Shown: positions 1 to 7,690 of the stretch, in pieces | Position numbering within the stretch: the first letter of the stretch is position 1 | How the letters are laid out: each line of letters begins with the position of its first letter | Assembly (NCBI GenBank): GCA_902766735.1 | Contig: CACXEU010000021.1 | Span: 1-33,105 of the forward strand | Direction of reading: 5' to 3' | Source of the DNA: an uncultured Lachnospiraceae bacterium | GTDB lineage: Bacteria; Bacillota; Clostridia; Lachnospirales; Lachnospiraceae | DNA: 33,105 nt | Translations under genes and position numbers: made by a program | The notes under the pieces: generated by a model | The model's input: the letters and a program-made list of their open reading frames with translations, nothing else | The model's database searches: none | What the model was told of the DNA's origin: nothing

Positions 1-1035
1 ACAAGAGACTTAGTAGAAAGAACAGCAATCCCTGTTCAGAACGCATTAAAGGATGCAGGAATTACAGCATCAGAACTTTCTAAGGTATTATTAGTAGGTG
101 GTTCTACAAGAATCCCAGCTGTACAGGATAAGGTAAAACAGTTAACAGGACATGAACCTTCTAAGAAGATGAATCCTGATGAATGTGTAGCTGTTGGTGC
201 TTCCATCCAGGGTGGTAAGCTTGCAGGTGATGAAGGTGCAGGAGAAATCCTTCTTCTTGACGTAACACCACTTTCATTATCTATTGAAACTATGGGTGGA
301 ATTGCAACAAGATTAATTGAAAGAAATACTACAATTCCTACAAAGAAGAGCCAGATCTTCTCGACAGCAGCAGATAACCAGACTGCAGTAGATATTAACG
401 TAGTACAGGGTGAAAGACAGTTCGCAAGAGACAATAAGAGTCTTGGACAGTTCAGACTTGATGGTATTCCACCGGCAAAGAGAGGTGTTCCACAGATTGA
501 AGTTACTTTCGATATTGATGCAAATGGTATCGTAAATGTATCTGCAAAGGATTTAGGAACAGGTAAGGAACAGCACATTACAATTACAGCAGGATCTAAC
601 ATGTCTGATGAAGACATCGATAAGGCTGTTAAGGAAGCTGCAGAATATGAAGCAGCTGATAAGAAGCGTAAGGAAGCAATTGATGCAAAGAACGAAGCTG
701 ATTCTATCGTAAACCAGACAGAACAGGCTATGAACGAAGCAGGAGATAAGCTTTCTGATGCTGACAAGCAGGCAGTTCAGGCTGACATTGATGCATTAAA
801 AGCTACCATTGCAGGATGTGCAGAAGGTGCTGAAATCACAGATGCACAGGTTGAAGAATTAAAGGCTGGTAAAGAAAAATTAATGAACTCTGCTCAGCAG
901 TTATTTGCTCAGATGTATCAGCAGGCTCAGGGCGCAGCAGGCGCTCAGGGTGCAGGTCCTGATATGAGCGGATTCACAGGTGGCAATGCAAATCCTGATG
1001 ATGACGTGGTAGATGGAGAATTTACTGAAGTTTAA
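1..1035 (+). CDS. dnaK: Chaperone DnaK (Hsp70), 3' part
   Basis: The window opens inside this gene in frame 1, so the start codon and most of the ATPase domain (roughly 280 residues) lie upstream. The 344 visible residues cover the end of the nucleotide-binding domain ([13 protein letters not shown], then [10 protein letters not shown]), the linker and start of the substrate-binding domain ([17 protein letters not shown]), the beta-sandwich ([15 protein letters not shown]) and the helical lid. It ends in the acidic tail [12 protein letters not shown] usual for Hsp70. DnaK is the cytosolic ATP-driven chaperone that works with DnaJ and GrpE. Codon choice is that of a highly expressed gene (CCA/CCT proline, little CCG). 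dnaJ follows after a structured 149-base spacer, so this is the 3' end of a dnaK heat-shock operon. The upstream regulator and CIRCE element, if present, are out of view. Confidence 0.98.
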   Translation, partial: TRDLVERTAIPVQNALKDAGITASELSKVLLVGGSTRIPAVQDKVKQLTGHEPSKKMNPDECVAVGASIQGGKLAGDEGAGEILLLDVTPLSLSIETMGGIATRLIERNTTIPTKKSQIFSTAADNQTAVDINVVQGERQFARDNKSLGQFRLDGIPPAKRGVPQIEVTFDIDANGIVNVSAKDLGTGKEQHITITAGSNMSDEDIDKAVKEAAEYEAADKKRKEAIDAKNEADSIVNQTEQAMNEAGDKLSDADKQAVQADIDALKATIAGCAEGAEITDAQVEELKAGKEKLMNSAQQLFAQMYQQAQGAAGAQGAGPDMSGFTGGNANPDDDVVDGEFTEV

Positions 1036-1059
1036 ATAACAGGCAATAACCATTTTCAG

Positions 1060-1160
1060 TCCCCTGAAATAGCAGGGGAGATAAATAATAAATAAGGGAA
1101 CCCGTCGGACATTTGTCTGACGGGCGTTCCTGCAATAATGGAAACCCTGTGAATCAGGGT
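1060..1160 (+). promoter_or_regulatory. Three consecutive hairpins in the dnaK-dnaJ spacer
   Basis: Three inverted repeats follow one another. First, 1060-1066 pairs with 1073-1079 (7 bp, loop 1067-1072). Second, 1101-1110 pairs with 1115-1124 (10 bp with one G-U, 4-base loop); it can be extended by 1097-1100 with 1127-1130 across a 2-base bulge. Third, 1144-1149 pairs with 1155-1160 (6 bp, 5-base loop), ending 24 bases before the dnaJ start. None is followed by a T-run, so simple intrinsic termination is unlikely. They may instead protect the 3' end of dnaK mRNA, mark a processing site, or lower dnaJ expression relative to dnaK. The pairings are seen directly; the role is inferred. Confidence 0.7.
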
Positions 1161-1184
1161 GAAATGAAAAAAGGATAGAGAAAA

Positions 1185-2339
1185 ATGGCAGAGAAAAGAG
1201 ATTATTATGAAGTGCTGGGCGTTGACAGAAACGCCGATGAAGCAACAATCAAAAAAGCATACAGACAGCTGGCAAAGAAATATCACCCGGATGCAAACCC
1301 GGGAGAAGAAGCCGCTGCAAAATTTAAAGAAGCATCCGAAGCGTATGCGGTATTAAGTGATGCGGAAAAGAGACGTCAGTATGACCAGTTCGGCCATGCG
1401 GCCTTTGAAGGTGGTGCCGGCGGTGCAGGAGGATTTGATTTCAGTAACTTTGACTTCGGTGATATTTTCGGCGGTGGCTTCGGCGATATCTTCGGTGATA
1501 TCTTCGGTGGTGGCAGAAGCAGACGAAACAATAACGGACCGATGCGAGGTGCTGATGTTCGTGTAGGTGTTACCATTACTTTTGAAGAATCTGTAACGGG
1601 ATGTAAAAAAAATGTCTCCATTAACTTTAAAGATACTTGTAAGACTTGTAACGGAACCGGAGCAAAACCGGGAACATCACCGGAAACCTGTACGCAGTGT
1701 AATGGTACCGGACAGTATGTGACAAAACGTCAGACCTTATTTGGAATGATGCAGTCCGTAGATACCTGTCCAAACTGTCACGGGGAAGGGAAAATTGTTA
1801 AAGAGAAATGTACTGACTGTTATGGTGCAGGATATAAACAGATTCGTAAGACTATTCCGGTGGATATTCCGGCAGGAATTGATGATATGAACAGAATTCG
1901 TGTTAATGGCGAAGGAGAACCTGGAAAGAACGGTGGACCACGTGGAGATTTATTAGTGGATGTTCGTGTCATCCCAAGCAGAGAATTTAGACGTGAAGGA
2001 ATGGATATCTACAATACGACATATATTTCTTATGCTCAGGCAGCATTAGGTGGTGATGTCCGTGTGAACACTGTTTACGGTGATGTGAAGACTACCATTA
2101 AGCCTGGTACCCAGACAGGAACCCGTGTGAGACTGAAAGGAAAAGGAATGCCTCATGTTCATAATATGCAAGCCTTGGGAAATCAGTACACCACATTGGT
2201 TGTTCAGGTTCCAACTCATTTAAACAGCGAGCAGAAGGAATTACTTAGAAAGTTTGATGAGATTTCAGGAAATACCTTAAAAGAATTTTCTGATGAACCA
2301 GAACAGGAAAAGCCAAAGAAAAAGTTTTTTAAAAAATAA
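1185..2339 (+). CDS. dnaJ: Chaperone DnaJ (Hsp40)
   Basis: A full-length 384-residue class I J-protein, the cochaperone that delivers substrates to DnaK and stimulates its ATPase. The J domain is at about 4-70 with the HPD triad at His34-Pro35-Asp36. A Gly/Phe-rich linker (about 75-120) contains repeated GDIFG units. Four CxxCxGxG zinc repeats ([32 protein letters not shown]) lie at about 152-215, followed by the C-terminal substrate-binding domains and a basic tail, [12 protein letters not shown] 1185 is preceded by an AGGAT-type ribosome binding site at about 1171-1175. It is the second gene of the dnaK operon, expressed from upstream or after the hairpin-rich spacer. Confidence 0.98.
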   Translation: MAEKRDYYEVLGVDRNADEATIKKAYRQLAKKYHPDANPGEEAAAKFKEASEAYAVLSDAEKRRQYDQFGHAAFEGGAGGAGGFDFSNFDFGDIFGGGFGDIFGDIFGGGRSRRNNNGPMRGADVRVGVTITFEESVTGCKKNVSINFKDTCKTCNGTGAKPGTSPETCTQCNGTGQYVTKRQTLFGMMQSVDTCPNCHGEGKIVKEKCTDCYGAGYKQIRKTIPVDIPAGIDDMNRIRVNGEGEPGKNGGPRGDLLVDVRVIPSREFRREGMDIYNTTYISYAQAALGGDVRVNTVYGDVKTTIKPGTQTGTRVRLKGKGMPHVHNMQALGNQYTTLVVQVPTHLNSEQKELLRKFDEISGNTLKEFSDEPEQEKPKKKFFKK

Positions 2340-2374
2340 TACGACTTTAGCAAGGACATACTAAAGGGGGCATC

Positions 2375-3106
2375 ATGCAGGATACGCAGAAGAAAATGGA
2401 CGTAAATGTTTTTATTGATGAATCCGGGAGTATCACAAAAACCAATATTTCCCAAAATCAATATTTTGTGATGGCAATTTTATTTACCCGGGATTCCACA
2501 AAAATAAAGAGACAGTTTCGTAAGGGAATTGCCTCTTTGTTAAAGAAGCCTAAATTTCAACACTTGATGGATAAGGAAAATGAAATCAAGGGTTCTGAAG
2601 TATCTGAAAATCGAAAGAAGGCGATTTATGACCGAATTCTTCGTAATTGTGGAGATGATTTTGAATTGGGAATCATTGTCATTAATAATGAACATACCAC
2701 AGATGATTTTATTCGTAACCATGCCCGCACCTTTAATTATGTCCTTCAATTGTTTTTAGATAATTATTTTCGCAAGAAGAGTTCGTATGCGTTGAATGTT
2801 AATGCAATGAATTTAATGATTGATGAGCAGAACATCGCAACGGATACTCGTTTTACATTAGATGATTATCTGGAACAGCAGTTCACCGTATATCACCCAT
2901 TGTGCGATCACTTTAATGTGGAATATGTAGATTCAAAACAACATTCCATGATTCAATTGGTGGATTTCATTGCAAATACTTTTTACAGAAATCTGGAAAA
3001 GCATGATGAAATTAGCAAAGAAACCGTTGCAATGTTAAAAGACAAGTTAATTGGAGGAAACATTTTTCTGTTTCCCAATACGTATGATACGAAATTATTT
3101 TTATAA
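2375..3106 (+). CDS. DUF3800 domain protein, possible RNase H-like nuclease
   Basis: A 243-residue soluble protein resembling the DUF3800 family. The marks are the N-terminal acidic motif VFIDESGS (residues 12-19), an internal MIDEQN, and the C-terminal QLVDFIANTFYRN block, which together form the presumed acidic site of this RNase H-like group. No substrate is known with certainty for the family. ATG 2375 has an AAGGGGG ribosome binding site 4 bases upstream. It starts 35 bases after dnaJ with no terminator between, so it may be read through from the dnaK operon. It is A/T-richer than dnaJ, with many ATT/TTT codons, which may reflect a separate origin. A strong promoter for a putative small RNA begins 28 bases after its stop. 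The family call is by motif; the function is not established. Confidence 0.8.
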   Translation: MQDTQKKMDVNVFIDESGSITKTNISQNQYFVMAILFTRDSTKIKRQFRKGIASLLKKPKFQHLMDKENEIKGSEVSENRKKAIYDRILRNCGDDFELGIIVINNEHTTDDFIRNHARTFNYVLQLFLDNYFRKKSSYALNVNAMNLMIDEQNIATDTRFTLDDYLEQQFTVYHPLCDHFNVEYVDSKQHSMIQLVDFIANTFYRNLEKHDEISKETVAMLKDKLIGGNIFLFPNTYDTKLFL

Positions 3107-3134
3107 AAAGATAACAAAAGAGTTATAGTGAAGT

Positions 3135-3163
3135 TTGACACTGCTAAAATTAAGTGATATATT
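3135..3163 (+). promoter_or_regulatory. Near-consensus extended -10 promoter for the small RNA
   Basis: TTGACA at 3135-3140 and TATATT at 3158-3163 are separated by exactly 17 bases. A TGA triplet at 3155-3157 gives an extended -10 element. This is the best sigma-A-type promoter in the window. Transcription should start near 3170, and no convincing ORF follows before the terminator. Confidence 0.8.
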
Positions 3164-3169
3164 AAAAGT

Positions 3170-3337
3170 ACCAAGTAATTCGTTTTGAAAGTGCATGAGG
3201 ATGTAAGGCAGCTATAGCGTTGTCCGCTACGACGTGTTGGTAGAAAGGCATTCCAGATATGGGGTGACTTTCGATTTATGAATCAGTTAAAAGAAAGAGG
3301 ATTTTTCCCGTATACGAGGAAAAATCCTCTTTCTTTT
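3170..3337 (+). ncRNA. Putative independent small RNA, unassigned family
   Basis: About 170 nt lie between a strong promoter and a strong intrinsic terminator (stem 3289-3308 with 3318-3337) with no coding capacity. Visible structure includes a hairpin TAGCG-TTGTC-CGCTA in the centre. A long-range pairing joins GAAAGT near 3188 to ACTTTC near 3268, and imperfect outer pairing joins AATTC-type sequence near 3178 to GAATC-type sequence near 3280. The RNA would be a long closed stem with an irregular core. I looked for signatures of SRP RNA, tmRNA, RNase P, T-box and common riboswitches and recognised none; a 6S-like RNA is conceivable by size and stem layout only. The exact 5' end is estimated from the promoter. 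Confidence 0.6.
3289..3337 (+). terminator. Strong intrinsic terminator, 20-bp perfect stem
   Basis: Bases 3289-3308 are perfectly complementary to 3318-3337. The 9-base loop contains a CGTATACG palindrome. The stem ends in TTTCTTTT, and the A-rich 5' arm gives a T-run on the other strand too. It ends the putative small RNA and insulates prmA from the dnaK region. Confidence 0.85.
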
Positions 3338-3554
3338 ATGTGATGACTGGGGCTGTAAAAAACAAACGATAATTATACATAAAGAAACAGATTTGCATTG
3401 GCGACGGAGGAAATGATGGATGCACCTACCAAAGTGTAATGTGTCGAAATGGTGGAAAAATGAAAAGAGGTTGCATAAATCTGGGAGGTTGCCAAATAAA
3501 CCGTGAATATGCTATGATTGTAAATTGATATGCAATTTTGAAAAGGAATAAACT
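3338..3554. other. Intergenic stretch before prmA
   Basis: This 217-base stretch holds no gene I can support. At 3413-3439 there is an 8-codon ORF (ATG ATG GAT through TAA) directly behind a good GACGGAGG ribosome binding site at 3403-3410. It could be a leader peptide or the remnant start of a lost gene, or chance. The prmA promoter occupies the 3' end of the stretch. Confidence 0.4.
3489..3518 (+). promoter_or_regulatory. Promoter of the prmA-rsmE-desulfurase-thiI operon
   Basis: TTGCCA at 3489-3494 and TATGAT at 3513-3518 are spaced by 18 bases, with TGC at 3510-3512 as an extended -10 element. This gives a leader of about 30 bases to ATG 3555. Confidence 0.65.
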
Positions 3555-4511
3555 ATGAAGTGGAATAAATACAGATTAAAGACGACAACCCAGGCGACAG
3601 ATTTTGTCTGTGGACTTTTAATTGAATTAGGAATCAATGGAATGGAAGTGGAAGACAATGTTCAGCTTTCCGAAGAAGAAAAGAAAATGCAGTTCATTGA
3701 CTATCTAGCGGATTTGCCGGAGGATGACGGAACGGCATATATCAACTTCTACACTGAGGAAAATGATGATGCAGAAGCATTGTTAGAGCAGTTGAGAGAA
3801 AAACTGAAGGAAGCAAATTCTTTTCTGGATGTGGGAGAAGGAAGCATCGAAAAGAGTATCACGGAAGATGTGGATTGGGTAAATAACTGGAAGCAGTATT
3901 TTAAATCCTTTACCGTGGATAATTTCTTTATTAAACCGACCTGGGAAGAACCGGATGAAGCCCATAAGAATATGCAAATGATTGAGATTGATCCGGGAAC
4001 TGCTTTTGGAACCGGTAAGCATGATACAACACAGCTTTGTATCAAGCAGTTGATTCGATATATGAAGCCGGGAGACACGGTCTTGGATTTAGGATGCGGT
4101 AGCGGGATTCTTTCCATTGTGGCAAAAAAACTCGGCGCAGGTGCAGTGTCCATGACAGATATTGATGAGGCTGCCATCGTAGCTTCCAAAGAAAATTTTG
4201 AAGTGAATCATATTGCCACGGATGATGTGGAAATGTTTGACGGAAATGTTCTGGAAGATGAGGCAATGCAGCAGCACTTTGAAGAAAAGCAGTTTGATGT
4301 GGTTGTGGCAAACATTTTGGCAGATGTCATTATTCCGATTGCAGGAATTGTGGATCGTTTTTTAAAGCCGGGAGGAATCTTTATTTCTTCAGGAATTATA
4401 TATATGAAAGAAGACGATGTGGTAAAGGCCATTGAAAACAATGATGCACTGCAACTGGAGGCCATTGAGAAACAGGGTGACTGGCGTGCAATTATGGCGG
4501 TCAAGAAGTAA
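3555..4511 (+). CDS. prmA: Ribosomal protein L11 methyltransferase
   Basis: A 318-residue class I SAM-dependent methyltransferase that trimethylates ribosomal protein L11. The N-terminal L11-recognition domain is followed by the PrmA linker motif TAFGTGKHDTTQLC (about residue 150), the SAM-binding loop VLDLGCGSGILSI (about 177-189), the acidic MTDIDE that contacts the ribose, and the catalytic-side motif VVANILADVI. Length is normal for the family. It is the first gene of a four-gene operon with spacers of 9-13 bases (rsmE, cysteine desulfurase, thiI), and its own promoter lies at 3489-3518. The pairing of prmA with rsmE is widespread in Bacillota, often downstream of dnaJ as here. Confidence 0.95.
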   Translation: MKWNKYRLKTTTQATDFVCGLLIELGINGMEVEDNVQLSEEEKKMQFIDYLADLPEDDGTAYINFYTEENDDAEALLEQLREKLKEANSFLDVGEGSIEKSITEDVDWVNNWKQYFKSFTVDNFFIKPTWEEPDEAHKNMQMIEIDPGTAFGTGKHDTTQLCIKQLIRYMKPGDTVLDLGCGSGILSIVAKKLGAGAVSMTDIDEAAIVASKENFEVNHIATDDVEMFDGNVLEDEAMQQHFEEKQFDVVVANILADVIIPIAGIVDRFLKPGGIFISSGIIYMKEDDVVKAIENNDALQLEAIEKQGDWRAIMAVKK

Positions 4512-4522
4512 AAGGATAAGAA

Positions 4523-5260
4523 ATGTATAGATTTTTTGTGGAAAACAGTCAGATTGGTGAAGAGAGCATTTCCATCACGGGAACAGATGTGAATCACATT
4601 AAAAATGTGCTTCGCATGAAAGTAGGAGAAACAGTACTGATTAGTGATGGGAAAGACAGGGAATATACCTGTAGCATTGCGACACTGTCCGACGAGGAAG
4701 TCATTGCAACAATTGAAGATGTGAACGGACCGGAGCGGGAGTTGCCGGTAAAGGTAACGTTATTCCAGGCATTGCCGAAAGGGGATAAGATGGAAACCAT
4801 TATCCAGAAGATGGTGGAACTGGGAGCTGAGAGAATTGTACCGGTTAGTACAAAACGTTGTGTGGTAAAACTGGACGATAAGAAAGCCGGAAAAAAGACG
4901 GAACGCTGGCAGAACATTTCTCTCAGTGCGGCAAAACAGTCGAAGCGCGGAATTGTCCCACAAGTAGAAAGTCCAATGACCTTTGGATTGGCATTAAAGG
5001 AAGCGCAGAAACTGGATCTGATTTTGATTCCTTATGAAAATGCTGAGGATATGAAATACACCCGGGAAGTCATTGGGACGATTAAACCGGGAATGAGCGT
5101 AGGAATTTTTATTGGCCCGGAAGGCGGCTTCGCAGAAGAAGAGGTGGAAGCAGCCAGACAGGCAGGAGCTAGGGAAATAACGTTAGGAAAAAGAATTCTT
5201 CGGACAGAAACCGCAGGAATGGCAGTGATGTCAGTTATCATGTTTTTGAATGAAGAATAA
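4523..5260 (+). CDS. rsmE: 16S rRNA (uracil-1498-N3)-methyltransferase
   Basis: A 245-residue SPOUT-class enzyme that methylates N3 of U1498 in 16S rRNA, acting on the small subunit. The N-terminal PUA-like domain begins MYRFFVE and includes the HIKNVLRMK motif. The C-terminal trefoil knot carries FIGPEGGFAEEEVEAA and TLGKRILRTETA, the SAM-binding signatures of RsmE. It starts 11 bases after prmA with an AAGGATAAG ribosome binding site, so it is co-transcribed. Length is typical. Confidence 0.95.
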   Translation: MYRFFVENSQIGEESISITGTDVNHIKNVLRMKVGETVLISDGKDREYTCSIATLSDEEVIATIEDVNGPERELPVKVTLFQALPKGDKMETIIQKMVELGAERIVPVSTKRCVVKLDDKKAGKKTERWQNISLSAAKQSKRGIVPQVESPMTFGLALKEAQKLDLILIPYENAEDMKYTREVIGTIKPGMSVGIFIGPEGGFAEEEVEAARQAGAREITLGKRILRTETAGMAVMSVIMFLNEE

Positions 5261-5273
5261 ATGAGGAAGAACA

Positions 5274-6428
5274 ATGGAAGTTTATTTTGATAATTCAGCC
5301 ACAACGAAAGTGAGCCCTTCGGTGCAGGAACTGGTGGTGAAGGTAATGACAGAGGATTTTGGAAATCCTTCCTCTATGCATCTGGTGGGTGTGGAAGCAG
5401 AAAAATATATTAAGACAGCACAGGAAAATATTGCGAAGACTTTAAAGGTGGATCCAAAGGAAATATATTTCACTTCCGGCGGAACGGAGTCCAATAATAT
5501 GGCAATCGTTGGCAGCGCCAGAGCGAACCAAAGAAGTGGAAAAAGAATTCTTACCACGGCAGTGGAACACTCTTCCGTAGGAGCTACTATGAAATATCTG
5601 GAGGAGGAAGGGTTTGAAGTGATTTACCTCCCGGTGGATTCCTTTGGTGTGGTTAAGTTGGAGGCATTGCAGGAAGCAATGACAGACGATACCATTCTTG
5701 TTTCTGTGATTCATGTAAACAATGAAGTGGGAGCCATCCAGCCAATTGAAGAAATTGGAAATTATATCAAGAAAATCAATCCGAAGGTTGTTTTCCATGT
5801 AGATGCCATTCAGTCTTATGGGAAAATGGAAATTCGACCGAAAAACTGTAAGATTGATTTACTATCCGTAAGTGGTCATAAGATTCATGGACCAAAGGGA
5901 AGTGGATTTATCTATATAAAGAAGAACACGAAAATCAATCCGATTATTTTCGGTGGTGGACAGCAGATGGGACTGCGTTCCGGTACGGAAAACGTTCCGG
6001 GAATTGCAGGAATTGGTCAGGCCGCAAAGGATTGCTATGATCATCTGGAAGAAAATGTTCAGCACATTACGGAAGTAAAGGATTATATGATTGATGAACT
6101 GAACGCGTTGGAAGGTGTTACCGTTAATAGCCGGAAAGGCGAAGCAGGAGCACCACACATTGTCAGTGCCAGCTTTTCCGGTGTACGAAGCGAGGTGCTG
6201 CTTCATGCATTGGAAGACAAAGGCGTTTACATTTCTGCGGGGAGTGCATGTTCATCCAATAAACCGGCAATCAGTTCTACACTGAAAGCCATGGGTGTGA
6301 AAAAGGAATTGTTGGATTCCACTGTGCGATTCAGTTTCTGCGAATGGAACACTAAGGAAGAAGTGGATTATGCAGTGGAACAGTTACAGCAACTTTTACC
6401 AATGCTTAGAAAATATGTGAGAAGATAG
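5274..6428 (+). CDS. Cysteine desulfurase of the IscS/NifS family, likely the ThiI sulfur donor
   Basis: A 384-residue PLP enzyme of class V aminotransferase fold that takes sulfur from L-cysteine as a persulfide. The PLP lysine is Lys203 in SGHKIHGPKGSG; VEHSSV holds the cofactor-stacking histidine; GGGQQMGLRSGTEN follows. The persulfide cysteine is Cys326 in SAGSACSSNKPA on a short mobile loop. The gene lies between rsmE and thiI with spacers of 13 and 9 bases. By analogy with B. subtilis NifZ beside ThiI, it probably feeds ThiI for 4-thiouridine rather than acting as the main Fe-S assembly desulfurase; no iscU or sufU is next to it. It ends in TAG, showing that TAG is an ordinary stop in this genome. 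Confidence 0.93.
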   Translation: MEVYFDNSATTKVSPSVQELVVKVMTEDFGNPSSMHLVGVEAEKYIKTAQENIAKTLKVDPKEIYFTSGGTESNNMAIVGSARANQRSGKRILTTAVEHSSVGATMKYLEEEGFEVIYLPVDSFGVVKLEALQEAMTDDTILVSVIHVNNEVGAIQPIEEIGNYIKKINPKVVFHVDAIQSYGKMEIRPKNCKIDLLSVSGHKIHGPKGSGFIYIKKNTKINPIIFGGGQQMGLRSGTENVPGIAGIGQAAKDCYDHLEENVQHITEVKDYMIDELNALEGVTVNSRKGEAGAPHIVSASFSGVRSEVLLHALEDKGVYISAGSACSSNKPAISSTLKAMGVKKELLDSTVRFSFCEWNTKEEVDYAVEQLQQLLPMLRKYVRR

Positions 6429-6437
6429 GAGAAAACA

Positions 6438-7619
6438 ATGAAGAGTTCTTTTTTGATTAAATATGCTGAAATTGGCGTAAAGGGAAAAAACAGATTTTTA
6501 TTTGAGGATGCATTGGTGAACAATGCACAGAAGGCTCTTGATCGTGTGGACGGAAAGTTCACCGTGACGAAAGAATATGGTCGTATCTATGCAACACCGG
6601 AAGAAGAATATGATTTTGAGGAAGCAGTGGATGCATTACAGCATGTTTTTGGAATCGTGGGAATTTGTCCGATGGTTCAGATTGAAGACAATGGATTTGA
6701 AGACCTGGCAGAACAGGTTGTGAAATATATTGATGAAAATTATGAGGATAAGAATTTCAGCTTCAAGGTGATGGCAAGACGTGCCAGAAAGAATTATCCA
6801 TTGGATTCTATGGAGTTAAACCGTGAGTTGGGTGGGAAAATCTTAGATGCATTTCCGGAAACTCATGTGGATGTTCATAATCCGGACGTGATTTTAAACG
6901 TGGAAATCAGAAACCATATTAATATTTATTCTAAGATTCTTCCGGGACCGGCAGGAATGCCTGTTGGAACAGCTGGAAAGGCAATGCTTCTGTTATCTGG
7001 AGGAATTGATAGCCCGGTTGCCGGATGGATGACTGCAAAACGAGGTGTGGTAGTGGATGCAGTATATTTCCATGCACCACCATACACTTCCGAAAGAGCA
7101 AAGCAGAAGGTTGTGGATCTTGCAAAACTGGTGGCAAAGTATTCCGGACCAATGAAACTTCACGTGGTAAACTTTACTGACATTCAGATGTATATTTATG
7201 ATCAGTGTCCTCATGATGAATTAACCATTATCATGAGACGTTATATGATGAGAATTGCAGAATATTTTGCAAAACAGGAAAATGCGCAGGCGTTAATTAC
7301 AGGAGAGTCCATTGGACAGGTAGCAAGTCAGACCATGCAGAGTCTTGCTGCAACTAACGAAGTGTGTACTATTCCGGTATTCCGCCCGGTAATCGCCTTT
7401 GATAAGCAGGAAATCGTGGATATTTCCTTAAAGATTAATACATACGAAACATCAATCCTTCCATATGAAGATTGTTGTACTACCTTTGTGGCAAAGCATC
7501 CGGTAACGAAGCCGAATATTAATGTTATTAAGGGATCGGAAACGCATCTTGCTGAAAAAATCGATGAGATGATGAAGGAAGCCATTGAAAGTGTGGAAAT
7601 TATTGAAATCGGTCAGTAA
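6438..7619 (+). CDS. thiI: tRNA 4-thiouridine synthase ThiI (no rhodanese domain)
   Basis: A 393-residue enzyme that adenylates U8 of tRNA and inserts sulfur to make s4U; in some species it also supplies thiamine thiazole sulfur. The N-terminal ferredoxin-like and THUMP domains occupy about 1-165. The PP-loop ATP pyrophosphatase motif is LLSGGIDSPVAGW (about 183-195). Adjacent Cys346-Cys347 in PYEDCCTTF lie where the conserved catalytic cysteine is expected. It stops well short of the E. coli protein and lacks the C-terminal rhodanese domain, as in Bacillus, so sulfur should come directly from a desulfurase; the gene just upstream is the obvious candidate. It is the last gene of the operon and is followed by an intrinsic terminator. 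Confidence 0.95.
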   Translation: MKSSFLIKYAEIGVKGKNRFLFEDALVNNAQKALDRVDGKFTVTKEYGRIYATPEEEYDFEEAVDALQHVFGIVGICPMVQIEDNGFEDLAEQVVKYIDENYEDKNFSFKVMARRARKNYPLDSMELNRELGGKILDAFPETHVDVHNPDVILNVEIRNHINIYSKILPGPAGMPVGTAGKAMLLLSGGIDSPVAGWMTAKRGVVVDAVYFHAPPYTSERAKQKVVDLAKLVAKYSGPMKLHVVNFTDIQMYIYDQCPHDELTIIMRRYMMRIAEYFAKQENAQALITGESIGQVASQTMQSLAATNEVCTIPVFRPVIAFDKQEIVDISLKINTYETSILPYEDCCTTFVAKHPVTKPNINVIKGSETHLAEKIDEMMKEAIESVEIIEIGQ

Positions 7620-7640
7620 AGAAAAAGATTCTTATAACAA

Positions 7641-7670
7641 AAAAACCACTGCTTCTTAGCAGTGGTTTTT
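7641..7670. terminator. Bidirectional intrinsic terminator between thiI and the HPr-like gene
   Basis: A 12-bp perfect stem (7641-7652 with 7659-7670), 6-base loop TTCTTA, with an A-run on the 5' arm and a T-run on the 3' arm. It can serve both convergent genes. Confidence 0.9.
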
Positions 7671-7690
7671 ATGGAAACAATTTTCAGTGA

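Noticed and set aside
36..767. 243-codon open frame on the - strand opposite dnaK
   Set aside because: Long antisense frames opposite dnaK are a well-known artefact of its codon use; the composition is Ser/Ala/Ile-rich shadow.
1430..1515. Repeated GGTGATATCTTCGG-type units, considered as a tandem repeat
   Set aside because: They encode the Gly/Phe-rich linker of DnaJ (GDIFGG units) and are explained by the protein.
2983..3174. 63-codon - strand frame at the end of the DUF3800 gene
   Set aside because: Overlaps the DUF3800 3' end and the small RNA promoter; no ribosome binding site and no similarity recognised.
3170..3337. Riboswitch controlling prmA
   Set aside because: The terminator is more than 200 bases before prmA, and prmA has its own promoter at 3489-3518, so the RNA is better seen as independent.
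3749..4189. 146-codon open frame on the - strand
   Set aside because: Antisense to prmA with serine/proline-rich shadow composition and no ribosome binding site.
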